Assembly: GCA_004794785.1 (NCBI GenBank)
Contig: SJOL01009565.1
Span: 488,408-552,407, forward strand
Length of the DNA stretch: 64,000 nucleotides
Reading direction: 5' to 3'
Source: Opisthorchis felineus
Lineage: Eukaryota; Platyhelminthes; Trematoda; Opisthorchiida; Opisthorchiidae
Part shown: one piece after another, positions 22,279-35,400 of the stretch
Layout of the letters: every line of letters begins with the position of its first letter
Numbering within the stretch: the first letter of the stretch is position 1
Position numbers and translations under genes: made by a program
The notes under the pieces: model-generated
What the model was told of the DNA's origin: nothing
The model's input: the letters and a program-made list of their open reading frames with translations, nothing else
Database searches by the model: none

Positions 22279-22327
22279 AGGAAATGACAGCATGCGCCCC
22301 ACTTGGATCGGTTGCATGTCATTTCCT
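22279..22327. repeat. Perfect 11-bp inverted repeat with 27-nt loop
   Basis: The left arm AGGAAATGACA (22279-22289) and right arm TGTCATTTCCT (22317-22327) are exact reverse complements. It could be a small foldback element end or chance; no flanking duplication is obvious. Confidence 0.6.
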
Positions 22328-22942
22328 GCATGGTTTCTAACCATCTGCAAACAGGATCAAGTTGGCCCCAGGCAGGAACACGCGAAAATCCCACAGCAAT
22401 CAAACTGACGGTAGTCGCATTAATTTCACGTTGTCATGTCATGGTCTAACCCCCGCAAACCTTGCTTCGACAATCGCTTGGAACAGAAAACAACGTTTTC
22501 ATCAGTAGAAGTTGGTTAAAAATAGGTAATAGATGCCCCAACCGTCTCGACCTAATAAGTTTAATCCGCTGCTCTAACGAATCTGATTCGCTACCAACAG
22601 TCAGTTCATGCACCATTTTGTTGAGTATTCACTGCAGTCAGCTAAATATCGCTATGCTATGGAGACAACGGTTACCAAAATTTTGAAGACGCCTGGAGAA
22701 TTCGGATCACAGCGGTTATTTTTCGCAACTACACTGTCAGACGTTCCTTATTGCTGTCTTGTATGCAGGGTTCCTTAACTTCAGCGAAATTCGTTTGTAT
22801 CAGGAAGGTCAGTTTCCTGAAGGTAACCACAGAACGCCCGGAACCTACTGAGACCCTAAAACTCTACCAAAATCTCAATAGGGAAGCCGACAAGCATCCA
22901 GGCCAGTCAGTCATTCAATCAATTCAGCAAAAGCCGGTGAAT

Positions 22943-23035
22943 GTTCAGGCACGCCACAGAAGCACGACCGAATGTGACCAGCGTTCAGGTACTTCATAGA
23001 AGCACGATCGATGTTGATGGGTGTTCACTAACGCC
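22943..23035 (+). repeat. Degenerate 40-bp tandem repeat, about 2.3 units
   Basis: GTTCA recurs at 22943, 22983 and 23023, a period of exactly 40. Units one and two share GTTCAGG and AGAAGCACGA; the third is partial. It does not continue beyond about 23035. Confidence 0.7.
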
Positions 23036-24228
23036 TATCAGGCAGCCTGGATCAATGTCAGAAAGTTCCCTTTAAATATCGCGGGGCCATTGTAACTTTT
23101 GCACTCGCACGCACTCGCTTGTTGCAATAAAGCTGTTGTGTTCCTTGTCGGTGAGTTTTTTTCTGGCACCAGGCACTGGAGTGGGAACAGCAGTCAGACA
23201 TAACAGTTTCTGATGTCATAAATGCTGCAAGTTGGTGAACCCTGCCCACATTTTATTATCCACGCATTGACTTCACTTCACATAGTACAGTCACCGCTCA
23301 AACTGCTGACTAAATATGTGAACCGACCAGCAAATTCAAGTTGTTCATTCAGAAGTTCTAGGAAAGCAAATGAGGATGCAGAATATTGAAGAGAGACATG
23401 GAACTTTGAAGCTGAAAAACTCATATCGAAACATGAGATCACCTTAGATATCCGGCCCAGACGGCTGTGCACGGACAAATAATCGTTCCTTCCGGTTTAC
23501 ATCATTCTCAGGTTGACACATTACATAGCGTATTCGGCCCCGTTCAAACCGTTCGTGTTATCGAAACTGTGCGCAGGCGTCCACTAGTGCGATCAAGGCA
23601 TACAGGTACACCAGGACAAGAGAACTATTGTTCAAACAAGAGCCATGTTAGTGTGCATTCTACAGCAACCATCAACAGCAACCATTCCCAGCAACCACCA
23701 ACACCTGGAACCCGTATTTGATGCCAGCTGAACATGACTCAGACAAGTATAGGCGATTAGACGAAAGTTCAGATCACATGCCATTGTAAAAAGGCATTTC
23801 ACTGTTGTAGATGTTTAGTCTAGCTTATCAGATTTTTGGTTTAGCATCGACTGGTGTATTGTAAACACTGCCTGTAATATAACTGTGCTGGATTTGAGGT
23901 TACCAACAGTCACGTGGAAATCAGTGTCAAACCCCCAGGTAGTTCAGAAAAAAGATGACAGAACCACTCCAAGAATCACATTTTCTTCTTTTTTCTCTCT
24001 CCAAACCTAACTTCCTTTGAGTAGATGTGTTCGCCACACAATGAACAGTTGTTTTCTATCAATAAAGATCAGGATGGTCCTGTAAATCTATCGTGACCTT
24101 TATGTACTCACAGTGGGCAAAGTGAAAGATTTTTGTTTTAGATGCCGTTGCTCGCTCACACCTTCGGGTTTTTTTTACTACAACAACCCTAGAAATAGGT
24201 TGACCATTACCAAGCAAGTTAAACTTAC

Positions 24229-24435
24229 CGCAATGTCCTCCTTGAGGGCTTGTTGAAGAATCTTCTTCCGCTCTTCAGCTCGGCTGCTAAGACACAAGAA
24301 CTCATGCTTCATGCTACGAATTGTTGCCAACATTTTTGACACTTCCAACGGTTGACATAAACATCTTAACTGTGGTACTGCGGAATACATACGACCTACA
24401 GTCGTGGCGTGTGCCTGGAGATGGGAGATGGCATC
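24229..24435 (-). CDS. Exon 14: spectrin-repeat rod
   Basis: The exon is 207 nt (69 codons), phase 0 at both ends. Acceptor TTTTGTTTTTTAG ends at 24436 and donor GTAAGT is at 24223-24228. It follows exon 13 after a 148 nt intron. The product has DAISHLQAHATTVGRM and the helix LSSRAEERKKILQQALKEDI. Cys is unusually frequent (LRCLCQPL). Confidence 0.87.
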
Positions 24436-24583
24436 CTAAAAAACAAAACATGCTGGAAAGTGGACGCAGGAAACTGACGGGTTAAACTTTGGACACAAAA
24501 GTCTCTTTAGACATAGAGCGAAATATTTTCGATCGGTTAAACAGGAGTCACGAAATGACGTGCATCAGACTAGAGCAACTCAC

Positions 24584-24994
24584 GTTAATTTCCATCAGCT
24601 GTTCATTGCACTGGGCCACCAACTTTGAGGGACGATACAGTTTAGCTAGAGTTGCATGTAGACCTTGAAACGCAGTCGACAACTCATGGATTTTCTCTTC
24701 ATACTGAGCTACAAACTTTACGTGACAGTCCCAAGCCAGTTGCAGGAAGGACACAAAACGCTTGTATCGCTGTTGCTCATGGACAAACAGCCTCAATCCA
24801 GGAGCAGAAAGATCATCCAGTGCTTCGGGTTGGTCATTGGTGGAGTTATTCCCTAACAGAACGACCTCCAAATAAGTTACAATTTTCTTGATCGTTGGGT
24901 CAGATGAAATCGAAAGCAAAATAGATTCCCGAATGTTATCCATCATTTGTGAGGATTTCGCTTGGCTCTCCTGCTCTATTTTGGTACAAACCTC
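24584..24994 (-). CDS. Exon 13: spectrin-repeat rod, more than one repeat
   Basis: The exon is 411 nt (137 codons), phase 0 at both ends. Acceptor GTACTCCATTTCAG ends at 24995 and donor GTGAGT is at 24578-24583. The product contains EVCTKIEQESQAKSSQMMDN, KRFVSFLQLAWDCHVKFVAQ and YEEKIHELSTAFQGLHATLA. This is a full helix B/C and following helix A arrangement. It has strong hydrophobic periodicity and is one of the clearest rod exons. Confidence 0.9.
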
Positions 24995-26910
24995 CTGAAA
25001 TGGAGTACACAATTAGGGGATTTGTCATCTTCCTCTTTCAGCAAGTCGAAACAGCGAGAAAGGCTTACCCTAAATTGACTACTTACGAAGAGCAAGACTT
25101 CAGCAGAAAGCTTACCTGGAATTCATTCAACTTTGAGCTAGCGGTCGCAGGACTCAACCCCCTAGGGTAAGTCCATTTGAATAGGCGAAAACCGTTTCGG
25201 CGAAGCCAAGATGCACTGTTGAACATAAATGAGTCGACTTTTCGTATCTGAAGTGGAGAGAAGCAAGGTTGAGGAAAGGCCAGGGTGCATGTGGCAACTG
25301 CGGTACTGTGTAACTGCATTACTAAGTGCGCTGCTGGACTACCACCGTGAGTGACTGTGGAAGACGAGCATCATCACCAAAAATGTGCTTTCAACTACGA
25401 AGAGTTTACAACAAACAGCGATGAGAAAACTAAAGATGAATGTCGGGCAGGTAGAAATATATGGTGTTCTCGACCAAGCATCGTCTTACCGATCGCTGTT
25501 GCCTTGCACATGTTCTTTGTTGCTGCGATAAATCCGGGCAAAACATATTGATAGTAATACCGATATCTCACATGGACTTGATTCGATTCGAGGAAATCAA
25601 CGGTTTAGGCAGTCAACCTATTTGTTATCCAGTTGCCCAGCTAATTCCTTGACCAGAGGAACCCCCCCCAACACAGAAACACCCACTGAGGTTGCACGAC
25701 ACGGGGTGGTTCAGCGCAAATGCACAAATCCCGCAGTGATACCATTAGCTGCACTCGTTCGAACCGCGACCATCAAGATATGTCCATAACGTGGAGATTA
25801 GAACAGGGTGACCATACAGCATAGGGCGAGTCGCATATTAAGAGATATTATAATGCAGAGTTCAGCAAAAAAAGTAAATACCAACGGATGCATCATCGGG
25901 CTAACAAGAATTACATTGGGATGCGGGAAAGAATTCCAAATGGGGTGGGGTGGGTCAGAAATAGCGCTGATTGCTGCCTTCCACCTCTGAGTAAAGTGGA
26001 TATCTATATACCTACTCATTTTTATAAGTAGTGAAACAGCAGAGCGCAATATATGTATACAGCATTAATTTTAGAGCTGCAAAATCTACCTGATCAAGTT
26101 AGATTGAAGCACAAAATCGTCACATGGCAATTAGAAAATGCAGTAGATGTACATAAAATATCCGCTTCGTTAACGATGTGCACTTCCACCCTTTCCGTAT
26201 AGGTTTTTCCAACGCATATTATGAACAGAACTGAAATGACTTGGAAGAGAAAATAGCTGTGGACCACGAGAATCCCTGGCCTCAGTCATCCACCGATTCT
26301 CCCCCAAAAAAGCAACCAATTGCCGCGAAAACTCCCTGATCTCAAGGGTCATCTTCACGATAGTACATGATGTTTCATTCTTTTTAACTCTCAAATTTAG
26401 GATCAATATAACTGGCAGATAATGTGACGAAATATTAAGGTAAATCCAACTGAAATTAGATTAAGTTCGCAAAATTGGATTGTAGCATCCATGCTGCCAT
26501 TTCGAAGTTTTATGGCGTTTTCACACAGTAAAAAAGACAAATTTTGGATCGTCCTGTTCTTTGGAGAAATAAGAAAATGGGATCATGAAGCCTCCCCGTA
26601 AAAAGACCCGGTTTAGGGGTCCGTCGAAGAGCAGTAAATTCTTTTAAAGAAATTAAGCAGTTAAGCCATATTCCGCTAATATGTCTGTATTTACCCGCCT
26701 GACGTCAGCCAGGCTTCATAGTACTTTTTGAGCCTATATCGGATTCGTTTTTAAACCTCACGTAGCACGATAAGGGTAAATTTTGCTATCAGTAGTCCGG
26801 TTAAACCGTGATTAGGGTCAACATTTGAGTGCATCACTACGTGGGCAAAACACGAAGGGCTTGGAAACTTACCACATAACGAGAGGATTACTTCATAGCC
26901 TTACACTTAC
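24995..26910 (-). other. Intron between exons 12 and 13
   Basis: It is 1.9 kb, with donor GTAAGT and acceptor ACTCCATTTCAG. The stretch at 25130-25330 resembles a non-coding repeat by its tRNA-like GCGGTCGCAGGACTCAAC, but I cannot define its ends. Two overlapping ORFs at 25798-26049 show no known domain. Confidence 0.55.
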
Positions 26911-27102
26911 TTGAGCGAATTCACACTTGCTTTTGAGTAGGCTGTTTGAGCTCGTATTGAGATTTATCAGCAAACGGTTGTAGACACGCTGCCACATTGG
27001 ATTCAAGCTTGCGTCACACACGATTGGAACCTGCCCCTGCTTTTGAGCACCGGCAAATTGGTCCATCAGTGTCTGATAAGTAGTCAGTTCTGAAACATAT
27101 AC
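26911..27102 (-). CDS. Exon 12: spectrin-repeat rod
   Basis: The exon is 192 nt (64 codons), phase 0 at both ends. Acceptor ACTATTTTTCCAG ends at 27103 and donor GTAAGT is at 26905-26910. It is short and has no early start codon, so simple ORF searches miss it. The product begins VYVSELTTYQTLMDQFAGAQ and continues with NPMWQRVYNRLLINLNTSSN, with the helix periodicity and a conserved-type Trp of the rod. Splice signals and phase both support it. Confidence 0.82.
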
Positions 27103-29906
27103 CTGGAAAAATAGTCCACGTCAGGTATCGAAGTACATCACTGTCATTGTAATCAGGATATAGGCGCTTACTTATGACCATCAAGACAACTCTACAGTCA
27201 TGAACGGAGTTATAAAGCAGCAAAACAGAGAAATCCTGTCAGTCTCCTACGCACATTCCGTGTATGAGATGCAAAAGTATGAAATATCGACTCAAAAAAA
27301 AAACAATTACAACACATTAAATATAATGTGGACCAGAAAAGAGGTCCGCAATGGCCACATCACAGCAGACAAGGAATCTCTCAAATGGCTTTCGTGGCTT
27401 GAATTCCAAGTGTATCTAGAAAATGTAGTAAATTTATCCACCATTGAAATAAGCAGAGACGATGAATGTTCTCGAATGGTCTCGTGGCTAGTCACACCAA
27501 ACCAGGCCGGTGAACCCCCACGCACAATAGGTAGTGGTACATGCGGCTTACTCAAAGGTGCACAACCAAACTCCCTGTACCCGGTGCAAACCCAACGGAA
27601 TAAGACCGGAGGATATCTGGTATCAATTGATTTCCAAATCAAGTTGGTGTTGACAAAATATTCAGCGGAATACCAGTTGAATCACTAATGATATGTGGTG
27701 TGTTCATCAGTCAAATGCCGCCTCTGTTTCCAGTTGGATTGATATTAAACAAATAAGGAGGCGTTCTTCTGGACACACTATTAAGGTTCTTTCGATGATA
27801 TCTGTTCGGTTAGAGAGGAATTCTTTTAGCTATGCTCTAGGGAGGAACCCCTATCGATTCCTCCTTGAGATCGCCCTTTTTCGTCGTCTCGCGATGCGTA
27901 AGTAGGATAGCTGATATTTCAACTAGATCATTTGGCCAGTCCGCATAGCTTAACTGAGGAAATACTCGTTACTCTTCCAGAATTTGTTAGTCTTAGACAG
28001 TCTCAAGCAAAATCCCGAAATACATGAGAAATAAACGTTTACAGAGGAATAACAGGTTCATCAGCCCTGTGAACGGATTCAAAAGGACATAAAAGGAAGT
28101 ATATAGAATATGAAAGCAGAAATGCTGCAGAAGTCAAACGAACGAGTGGCTGCACACCATCCAGTGGTAATTCGGATCAAACTGGAATCTTCGTTTTTGT
28201 ACTCCACAGAAATGTCCTCAAAGGAATTCTCGGCTATCCTAGCAAGAAATAAAGTCTTATGAGCGTAGCGTATCGAAATCAATCCTCAACCAAGAGAAAA
28301 GTCTGGAAATTCTGAGTCTTTTGAGATACCTAGGAGGGATAAGTTTGAAAATGAATGTCCATAGGGTTTGCAAAACGCTCCACCTCAATCGGCAGAAAAA
28401 TGGAATCATTTCCTGGCCTGCAATGCATTTTACCTTTTGGGCCAGCTACATGAGCTAGTTTCGGCAGTGCGTCAAGTTTGCTTAGCTACGATCAGCTATT
28501 GAAAACAGCTACATTACACAGAAGCTACCCACAGCAAATGTCGACCAGAGGGAATATCGCTTGCTATCCGTAAAACTCATGAGATTTATCGTTTGGTTTG
28601 CTTCACAGTTGAAACCGCTACAGTTTCAGAATTCTTCTAAATCCAAGTATGACTACACTTCTGTCGCCCTTCCAGTTAACCCGAGACCGGAATTTGAAGT
28701 GTCCTGAATTTCACTTTCTTGATTCGTACAGAATTTCCGACAGCATTTGGTTGTCACTGTTCGCCTTGCGCCAATCGCTAAACCCTACTAATATTTTAAT
28801 TTCTCCGCCAATTACCTTGACGGCCACTCGAAAGTTTAGCCTCAGTTCAACGCAGGCTGTGTTCTCGTCGTCTTAGTGATCGACTGGCGGAATTAAATAC
28901 CACACTCGGTTTTTCTGTTGAGAGGTAATCCACCAATGGTCAGTGTCTTTTTCCTTTAATCACTGGTTGTTCTCAGCTGCCTCCACAAACCAAGCCGCAA
29001 CACTGATGCTATTCGCGGAGAGTTTGTGAGACTCAGATATTAAACCAAAGACGCAGGGTCCTTCAGAGTTCTAAAGCGTGTTTCAGTCTGCAACTGCTGT
29101 ACGACAACAGTTCCTCAGTTTTGTTTGGGTGCTATGGCGCGATCAGTGAATAAATTCTTTTGGATAACAGGATCATCTCGTTTCATATAAGTAAGGTCAT
29201 CATGTGATAAATCCGGTATATACGAACAAAGTACGATTCATTGCCCCTCCCTGTCTAGTGAACCTTTATGTAACAACCCCCTGTCTACTATGACAATGTT
29301 TCTGACAGTCAATTAACCATCTTCCTCTGCCTGTTACGATCGTCTCTCTGATACGACATGTTCTAGTTGGTTTTTCGAGATTGCGATGGGACAGGATATT
29401 GTGATTCGACAAGTTACCTGTCTCTTCTTAGACAGAGGACCAATTAGGTGCATCTTAGTTGGAAGTCTGACAGTATTGTGGCAGCTGAGTTTCGCCTTAA
29501 ATAAGTCAAAGTTCTGGTCACCCTATGGGGTCAGGTAAAATGGGGGATTGCAACGAATGAATGCCAACAACGCCGGAGATACAACCTGTCCAGAGAACAA
29601 AACCCACTTCTTAAAGAGGCTGACATACTAGGCTCCACAACACATATCTCCAAACACATAGCCAAAGCTTCCCACTCATAGCGTGTTTGTAAGTGAAACC
29701 AGCTATGAGTACCACAGGCTACGTCGCGTCCGTCGTTTGACACTGCTATGAACTCGTAACATTTGTGAAGCCAAAAAACTCTCCATCATGAGACCGAAAT
29801 AGTCTTCGAAACTGGTTGACGCTTTTTGGCGTCCTGCTCAGGTTGGCTTCTGCTCGAAAACAGCCTACTATTAACTTAAAAACCAGATTATATATGTCTG
29901 ACTAAC
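27103..29906 (-). other. Intron between exons 11 and 12
   Basis: It is 2.8 kb, with donor GTTAGT and acceptor TATTTTTCCAG. It contains a 162-codon plus-strand ORF (27200-27688) without recognisable domain, which I do not annotate as a gene. No SINE or retroelement is recognised. Confidence 0.55.
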
Positions 29907-30119
29907 CTCTAACTGTTTCCTGCGCACGATTCCGGAAAAACACCCGGTCAACGCAGAACTGTCGGTTGCGATTGTTGGAACAGAGGCGTCGAAACTTTCC
30001 TTCTCATCGTTAGGGTGGCTTTCCAATGCAGATACACCACAGTCGTTCACAGTTTGCTCTATGTCGCGCAACACCAAGTCGGCTCGTCCGACTTCAAACA
30101 GACGAGTACAGACAGTTCT
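29907..30119 (-). CDS. Exon 11: spectrin-repeat rod
   Basis: The exon is 213 nt (71 codons), phase 0 at both ends. Acceptor ATTTTGTTCTTCAG ends at 30120 and donor GTTAGT is at 29901-29906, a common variant of GTRAGT. The helix TRLFEVGRADLVLRDIEQTV is followed by a Ser/Asp/Pro-rich segment and a basic end (GIVRRKQLE). Confidence 0.8.
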
Positions 30120-32178
30120 CTGAAGAACAAAATGTGCAAATTAAGACAGGCTGAAAACTTCAAACAATGGTTTCATGTGAAATGTGCAGTTTGTTCCAGG
30201 TCAGCCGATGAATGCTTGCCAGTGCTGATCCCACACCCATCTGAAGAAACTCAATTAGGACAAAATGCCTCTTCTGGCCTTGCTGTTTTACGTTTGGCTA
30301 TATTAGCTGCCAATAGTTTGATGTGTACAGTCTGCAGTGAACTCTCCTTAGGACATACACTTAGCAAGGTAAGACGTCCGAGGTGACAGTTGCTTTCTGG
30401 ATAAGGGCTAAGGAACAGTGCACCGGTCACAGAACTGAGACCTGAAAATACTCTGACCTTGTTTTTGTGGCCCATACGTCAAGCCGCCAACATGGATTTC
30501 TCCCAGTTGTTTAAAGCTTTCATGTTTGATCTATAACGCGTGATTTTTAGACGAAATTTGACAGGACGACAGTCAAACGGGATGCCAAATTACTTAACGC
30601 CCTCATTGACTGCTTTGCGGACACGGACTCAATCGATACACTAAGCCCGTCCGTTGATTCAAGACTAGGTTCACGTCAGTAAAGCACACGTGAAAGTGGG
30701 ACATAACCTCTCGAGTTGTGTTCTACAACCATGTGTAACATGAGCTCCCTACTTCAAACCTAACTAAAACACCTTGTACGTCACAGCCCCCGAGCGATTG
30801 CCAACAGCCATTATGTAAGCTTTCGTTCAAACACTAACGAAGCTGTACGGAATCCTCGGTTACTACCAACGACTGGTGGAACTGAAAACTGGACGGACAA
30901 ATTGGTTCTATGCTGGACTGTGGGATTAGGAGAAAGTGAAAACAAAAGGCTATCTACAGTAATTCTTGAGGCTTCTGAAGTGAAAAATAAAGATGTGTTG
31001 GGGGTGACTTATTCAACTACCAACAATGCTTCAAGAAGAATTTCACCCTGCGAGTGAAATCAGTCTGTGCTAAAAAAACAAGAAACACTGTACTGCGCTC
31101 TCATCCTCTTTGAGAATCAAACAGAAAGTTACCTGGTTCGAACTGCCCTAAAGATTGTAAGATGTGCACAGCAGATTTCTAACGAGACCGAAAAAGATGT
31201 GCTGTGCTTCTCAGCTTTCTAGCACAAACTGATTTCATTTGCGGTACGCAACCTCTACTAAAATGTCAAAATGCCCCTACTACCTGTTGGGTACGAGCAA
31301 TCTGCTCAAAGGGGACAGTGTTACAAATATCATGAGCTCTCCATCTGAGCAGTAATCATTCGCGGGGCCAGTCAGCATTGAATAATGTAACGCAGACTGA
31401 GTGATTGGAACATGGTGATGCTATAGGCCAGCACTGATTAGCCACTTACAGACAATTAGTATGGTGCTCAACTACCAAACAAAAGGATGCGAACTTGAGT
31501 CCTGCTCAAGGTACATGCATTTCGGATTGCAGATAACGTCCAACATACAAAAACAGCAGTGCAGTGCTTCTTAGCACACACTAATCTTAACTGCAGGCTG
31601 AAAGCTCCGGAAAAACTTCAAAATCTCTCTAATACAAATTTAAAATGTTCTTCGACGGATTTTGGACAAGAGCCATGTATTTCGACGTATGAGTAAACAA
31701 AAAAGTAAGTAAAATAAGTAAATGAGTAGGTAAGGAAGTAAGCAAGTAAGTAACTAAGTAAGTGCGTAAGGAAGTAAATAAGCAAACAAGTAGGAACCAG
31801 TAGGAAGAAGACAATTCATCCCAACCTTCTTACTTTCTAACCAGGTGAAGTTGCTCCAAGCCAAATTATTCTGGGGTGCTTCTCAGAGACTAAAAGATGG
31901 CAAAATTTGTGAACATCTTCCTTTATAGAGGCCTGTTATTCGACTGGCCAGTTATTGAGAGGTGAAACCTAGGAAAAATCTTCCCTGATCCGCTTAATAT
32001 CTCACAAAACGTCCATGCTGAAAAGCTTTCTGGAAATATGTTCCATGTCAACAGGCGGATTTCGCCGTTCGCGATATATTTAGTACCACTAGTTCTTTTC
32101 GTGCAATACAAATTGAGATCAAACTGGCATATACTCGAAAGAAAGAAAGCGCTGGTTCTCACATCATAAATGACTCAC
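30120..32178 (-). other. Intron between exons 10 and 11
   Basis: It is 2.1 kb, with donor GTGAGT and acceptor TTGTTCTTCAG. Its only recognisable feature is the AAGT-type microsatellite at 31690-31793. Confidence 0.6.
31690..31793 (+). repeat. Degenerate AAGT microsatellite
   Basis: Tetranucleotide units AAGT (read also GTAA) run for about 100 nt with frequent substitutions, such as AAGTAAGTAACTAAGTAAGT. The minus-strand ORF over it is a Leu/Thr-rich artefact of the repeat. Confidence 0.85.
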
Positions 32179-32445
32179 TGTGGAATCCGCACACATTTTT
32201 ACCAGATCGGTATAAACCGCATCCAACCGGTCAAGGTGTGTATACAGTGGTAAGTTAAGTGCATCACTGTTAACCTCAATCGTCGGTGGTGTCGACTGAT
32301 CTTGGTGGTGGGCATCCCAGGAGAACAAATGCCGTTCAAAATTTATTTTAGCATTAAACTGTCCCAGAGTTTGCCGCAGAAGATGAACGTCATGAATGAC
32401 TTGACCGATAGCGCCTGCCTTTGATCGGATCATCAGTTTTGTAGT
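32179..32445 (-). CDS. Exon 10: spectrin-repeat rod
   Basis: The exon is 267 nt (89 codons), phase 0 at both ends. Acceptor TTTTCTGTTCCAG ends at 32446 and donor GTGAGT is at 32173-32178. The product has two helices, AIGQVIHDVHLLRQTLGQF and LYTHLDRLDAVYTDLVKMCA, linked by a His/Gln/Pro-rich loop (WDAHHQDQSTPPTI). This is the helix-loop-helix pattern of a spectrin repeat. Confidence 0.87.
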
Positions 32446-35400
32446 CTGGAACAGAAAACAGATAGATTCTTGGGTGTGTTTCAAATTATGAATGCGATGT
32501 ACGAAATATTGCAAAAAAGACGTAAAATTCATCAAAAGTCTGACATATTTGAAGGACTTCCCTCTTCAAAGAACCTTCTACTAGAAAAACGCTCCGAAAA
32601 TTTTTTTATTGCGGCGCCTCTCGTGGAAACCACCCTGTGTGAACCTGGGGTTCACTTGGGTCCTCCAGTAGCGTCAAGTTAATATGTGAATGCGTGTATA
32701 AGACCAAATAATCATTCTGGAGAAAAATGGGGTGATCCTGCCGGTGTTATCTCTGGTAGCCAATCGCTGCACTGTAGTCAAAAGTTAATATGCACACATA
32801 CAGTGGAACACAGCGGATAAGTCAATCCCAGTGTCGCCTGAATGACTGAAATCCACCTAACACCGTGGTTGAATCATACAGGTTTGTATGTGCACCTGCC
32901 ATCACACGAGAGATTCGAAATGCAGACTGTCCAGAAGCAAGAAATTGTCAGGGATCAGTATGCAACTTAAGCACGAGCATAATCAGCCATCTGCCAAAGA
33001 GTAGAAATGAAGATACGATGTACAAAATCAAACTTTTATGTTTATCCCTACTGAAACATCGGGAGCATCCACTGAATGCACTGCTGGCTACGTAAGACGA
33101 CCGGCCGTCATCACAGAAGAACCGCCTTTGTAAGGTTGGTATCTGATCGAGTTCCGGGCATTCGACCTGCTGATCAACACCAGCAGATAAGTCCTGTCGG
33201 GTTAAGTAAGCTGCATGTCATTCCATCTTCTAGATCAGATATTGTCTTTCACTCGCTGCTCCAGCCCGATGGAGTGATCACTGTTATCACGTTGATAGAG
33301 TGGCGAGAAACGCAAGCGGCCACTGTCAGGTCTTCTATAAAGGGAATCGGGCCATCTTCCCTGTATGTACATTGTATGTAGTAGATGTATGTATGTATGT
33401 AGATTGTAACCCTCTCAATGATGGGTCGTACTGCAGCAAGATACCAGCCAACTGTATAAACGGTTATTCATGCACACGTCCTATATGGACCGTCTACATG
33501 GCGTTTGGGACCGGAAAACACCCCACAACCGCCCATTCGGTACACAGAATTCTTTGCTCGACATCAGCATCATCGACAGCCGGACTAACGCCTTGAGATG
33601 GGAGGTTGGGTAGACGTTTGTTTGCATAACTCTAACTTGACGTGCTCGTTGATAGTTCGGTCGAAAGTCCTGTGCTTCGGTCGTTTTTTGCAAACCTCTG
33701 CCACGGAGCCTTTAGAGGTAGTTGCGAGGAGTTTCCTGCTATTCTGCGTCCCTGAAAGTTGCCCTATCTGTGGTTTCCGAGCGGTTATCGGTTTCTGGTT
33801 TGGTTGGCCTTCGATCCCAGGTAGTTGTATGATAACTGTCGACCCTGGTTTATTTCAAGTATTCATTGCGTGGACCGGTCCTTCATAACCTGTCTTTTGC
33901 GATCTTTTGAAAAGTAAATACTCTGATCACATTTCCACACTTGAAGATACGAAGACCACGACTGTGACTGCATCCCTTAGGAACCTCTTGGAAAATATCC
34001 TCTTTTCACATCAGAACCCAAAGTGTATTCTATTATAGGGTCACATTTCGGTATATTAAAAAATCACTTGTAAGGCCCCATGATCACCCCTCTCTGCTTA
34101 AGTTCTATTCACTGATGGTGTACTGCTCAGCTGCGATGAGATGCCGTACACGATCACCACTATCCCTCAGGTAGTCACAGATAACTCGCGGCAATCTCCC
34201 AGTTCTAAGCACCACAGTTAAGCTAAGATACCATCTATGTTATAGTAAATGGATAATGGCGCCATGTAAATTAAGTTAAACCTCAAAGAGTAAGGAAAAA
34301 TAATTTTGTGCTTCCGCTGGTAATGGTCTCCCTTCTGGGGGAGGGGACAAGGCATGCATGGTTGCAGCTGATCTACTTCGTAAGGAACGTCGGAAGAGGG
34401 GGTCTTGGAGGATGTTACTGCCGCCGGAATCGAGCATTCACCGGACCTAAAATCCATTAAGAACAGCGGGGTTTTTTTTACACTTGAGCGGACGAGTGTG
34501 TGCCTCCTTACACACCTCATATAGAATAGAGTCGGTCACGTATGCTTTCAGGAAATGGCACAGTGAAGCGTTTGTTTGCGGAAAAGACTCCAATAAAAAG
34601 AAGCCCTCTAGACGCTCCACTCTAAACGTATCCGTAACCAGCTCGTAGAAAGCCTAAAAGATGAGTCACTCTTTGAATTGACATATTGCCTCATGGTGTT
34701 CTGTTGATGGAGAATCCACCAATTTGTCCATTCTAGGTTTGTTGGGAGAGGTAGATCGAATAAACTTAAAGGCAGATGTCATTGTTTACGGGCTTGGACT
34801 TACTGAAAGTGTGTTGAGCACAGATGATAACTCATCAGCGGTAGATGAGCATTGGTCAACTTGGCTCACTTCACCAAGTATGCGTGCCTGTTCCTCCAAC
34901 CAGGGGCCAAGACGCTGTGAAGAAATAAAGCAGGGTCATGAAAGTGTCAATACGAAGCGCAAGTCTTCACTCCCAAATGTCTAATATACGAAAACCTGCT
35001 GATAAATGTTTTTTAGTGTCTGGATTATGTGCGCCTTGGTTCTCTTCTAGAATCCCCGAATCTTTCGATCTCTTGTACCAATGCTCTTTTGGGTACTTGT
35101 GCGACATCAAGGTAGGGTTCATTTGTGGAAGGCATACAAGACGCTCAAGAGTAGGGCCCAAACTGTGCTCGGTTCTCGATGCACGTGATAAGTCGATCTG
35201 GGGTGCAACTGAACAGATAAGGCATGCACGACAAAAAAAACTAGTACCTCACTTCGTGGGGCACAAGTGTAGCAAGTGGGAAGGCAGCAATTTGCTTATA
35301 ACCATGGGAGTCTCCCTTTCTGCTTTCTATTCAAGATTATTCAGACACCCATACCGTCTACTTCAGTGCAAATAAGACCAGTAAAACATGATTTCGATGC

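Larger units (their letters stand above)
21840..24228 (-). other. Intron between exons 14 and 15
   Basis: It is 2.4 kb, with donor GTAAGT and acceptor CTGTCTTTCAG. It contains a hairpin (22279-22327) and a 40-bp degenerate tandem repeat (22943-23035). No coding exon with matching splice sites was found. Confidence 0.6.

Noticed and set aside
27200..27688. 162-codon plus-strand ORF and a 111-codon ORF opposite it
   Set aside because: No domain, no codon periodicity that I can see, and no conserved motif. By my rough estimate about one ORF of this length is expected by chance in 64 kb of six-frame sequence of this composition.
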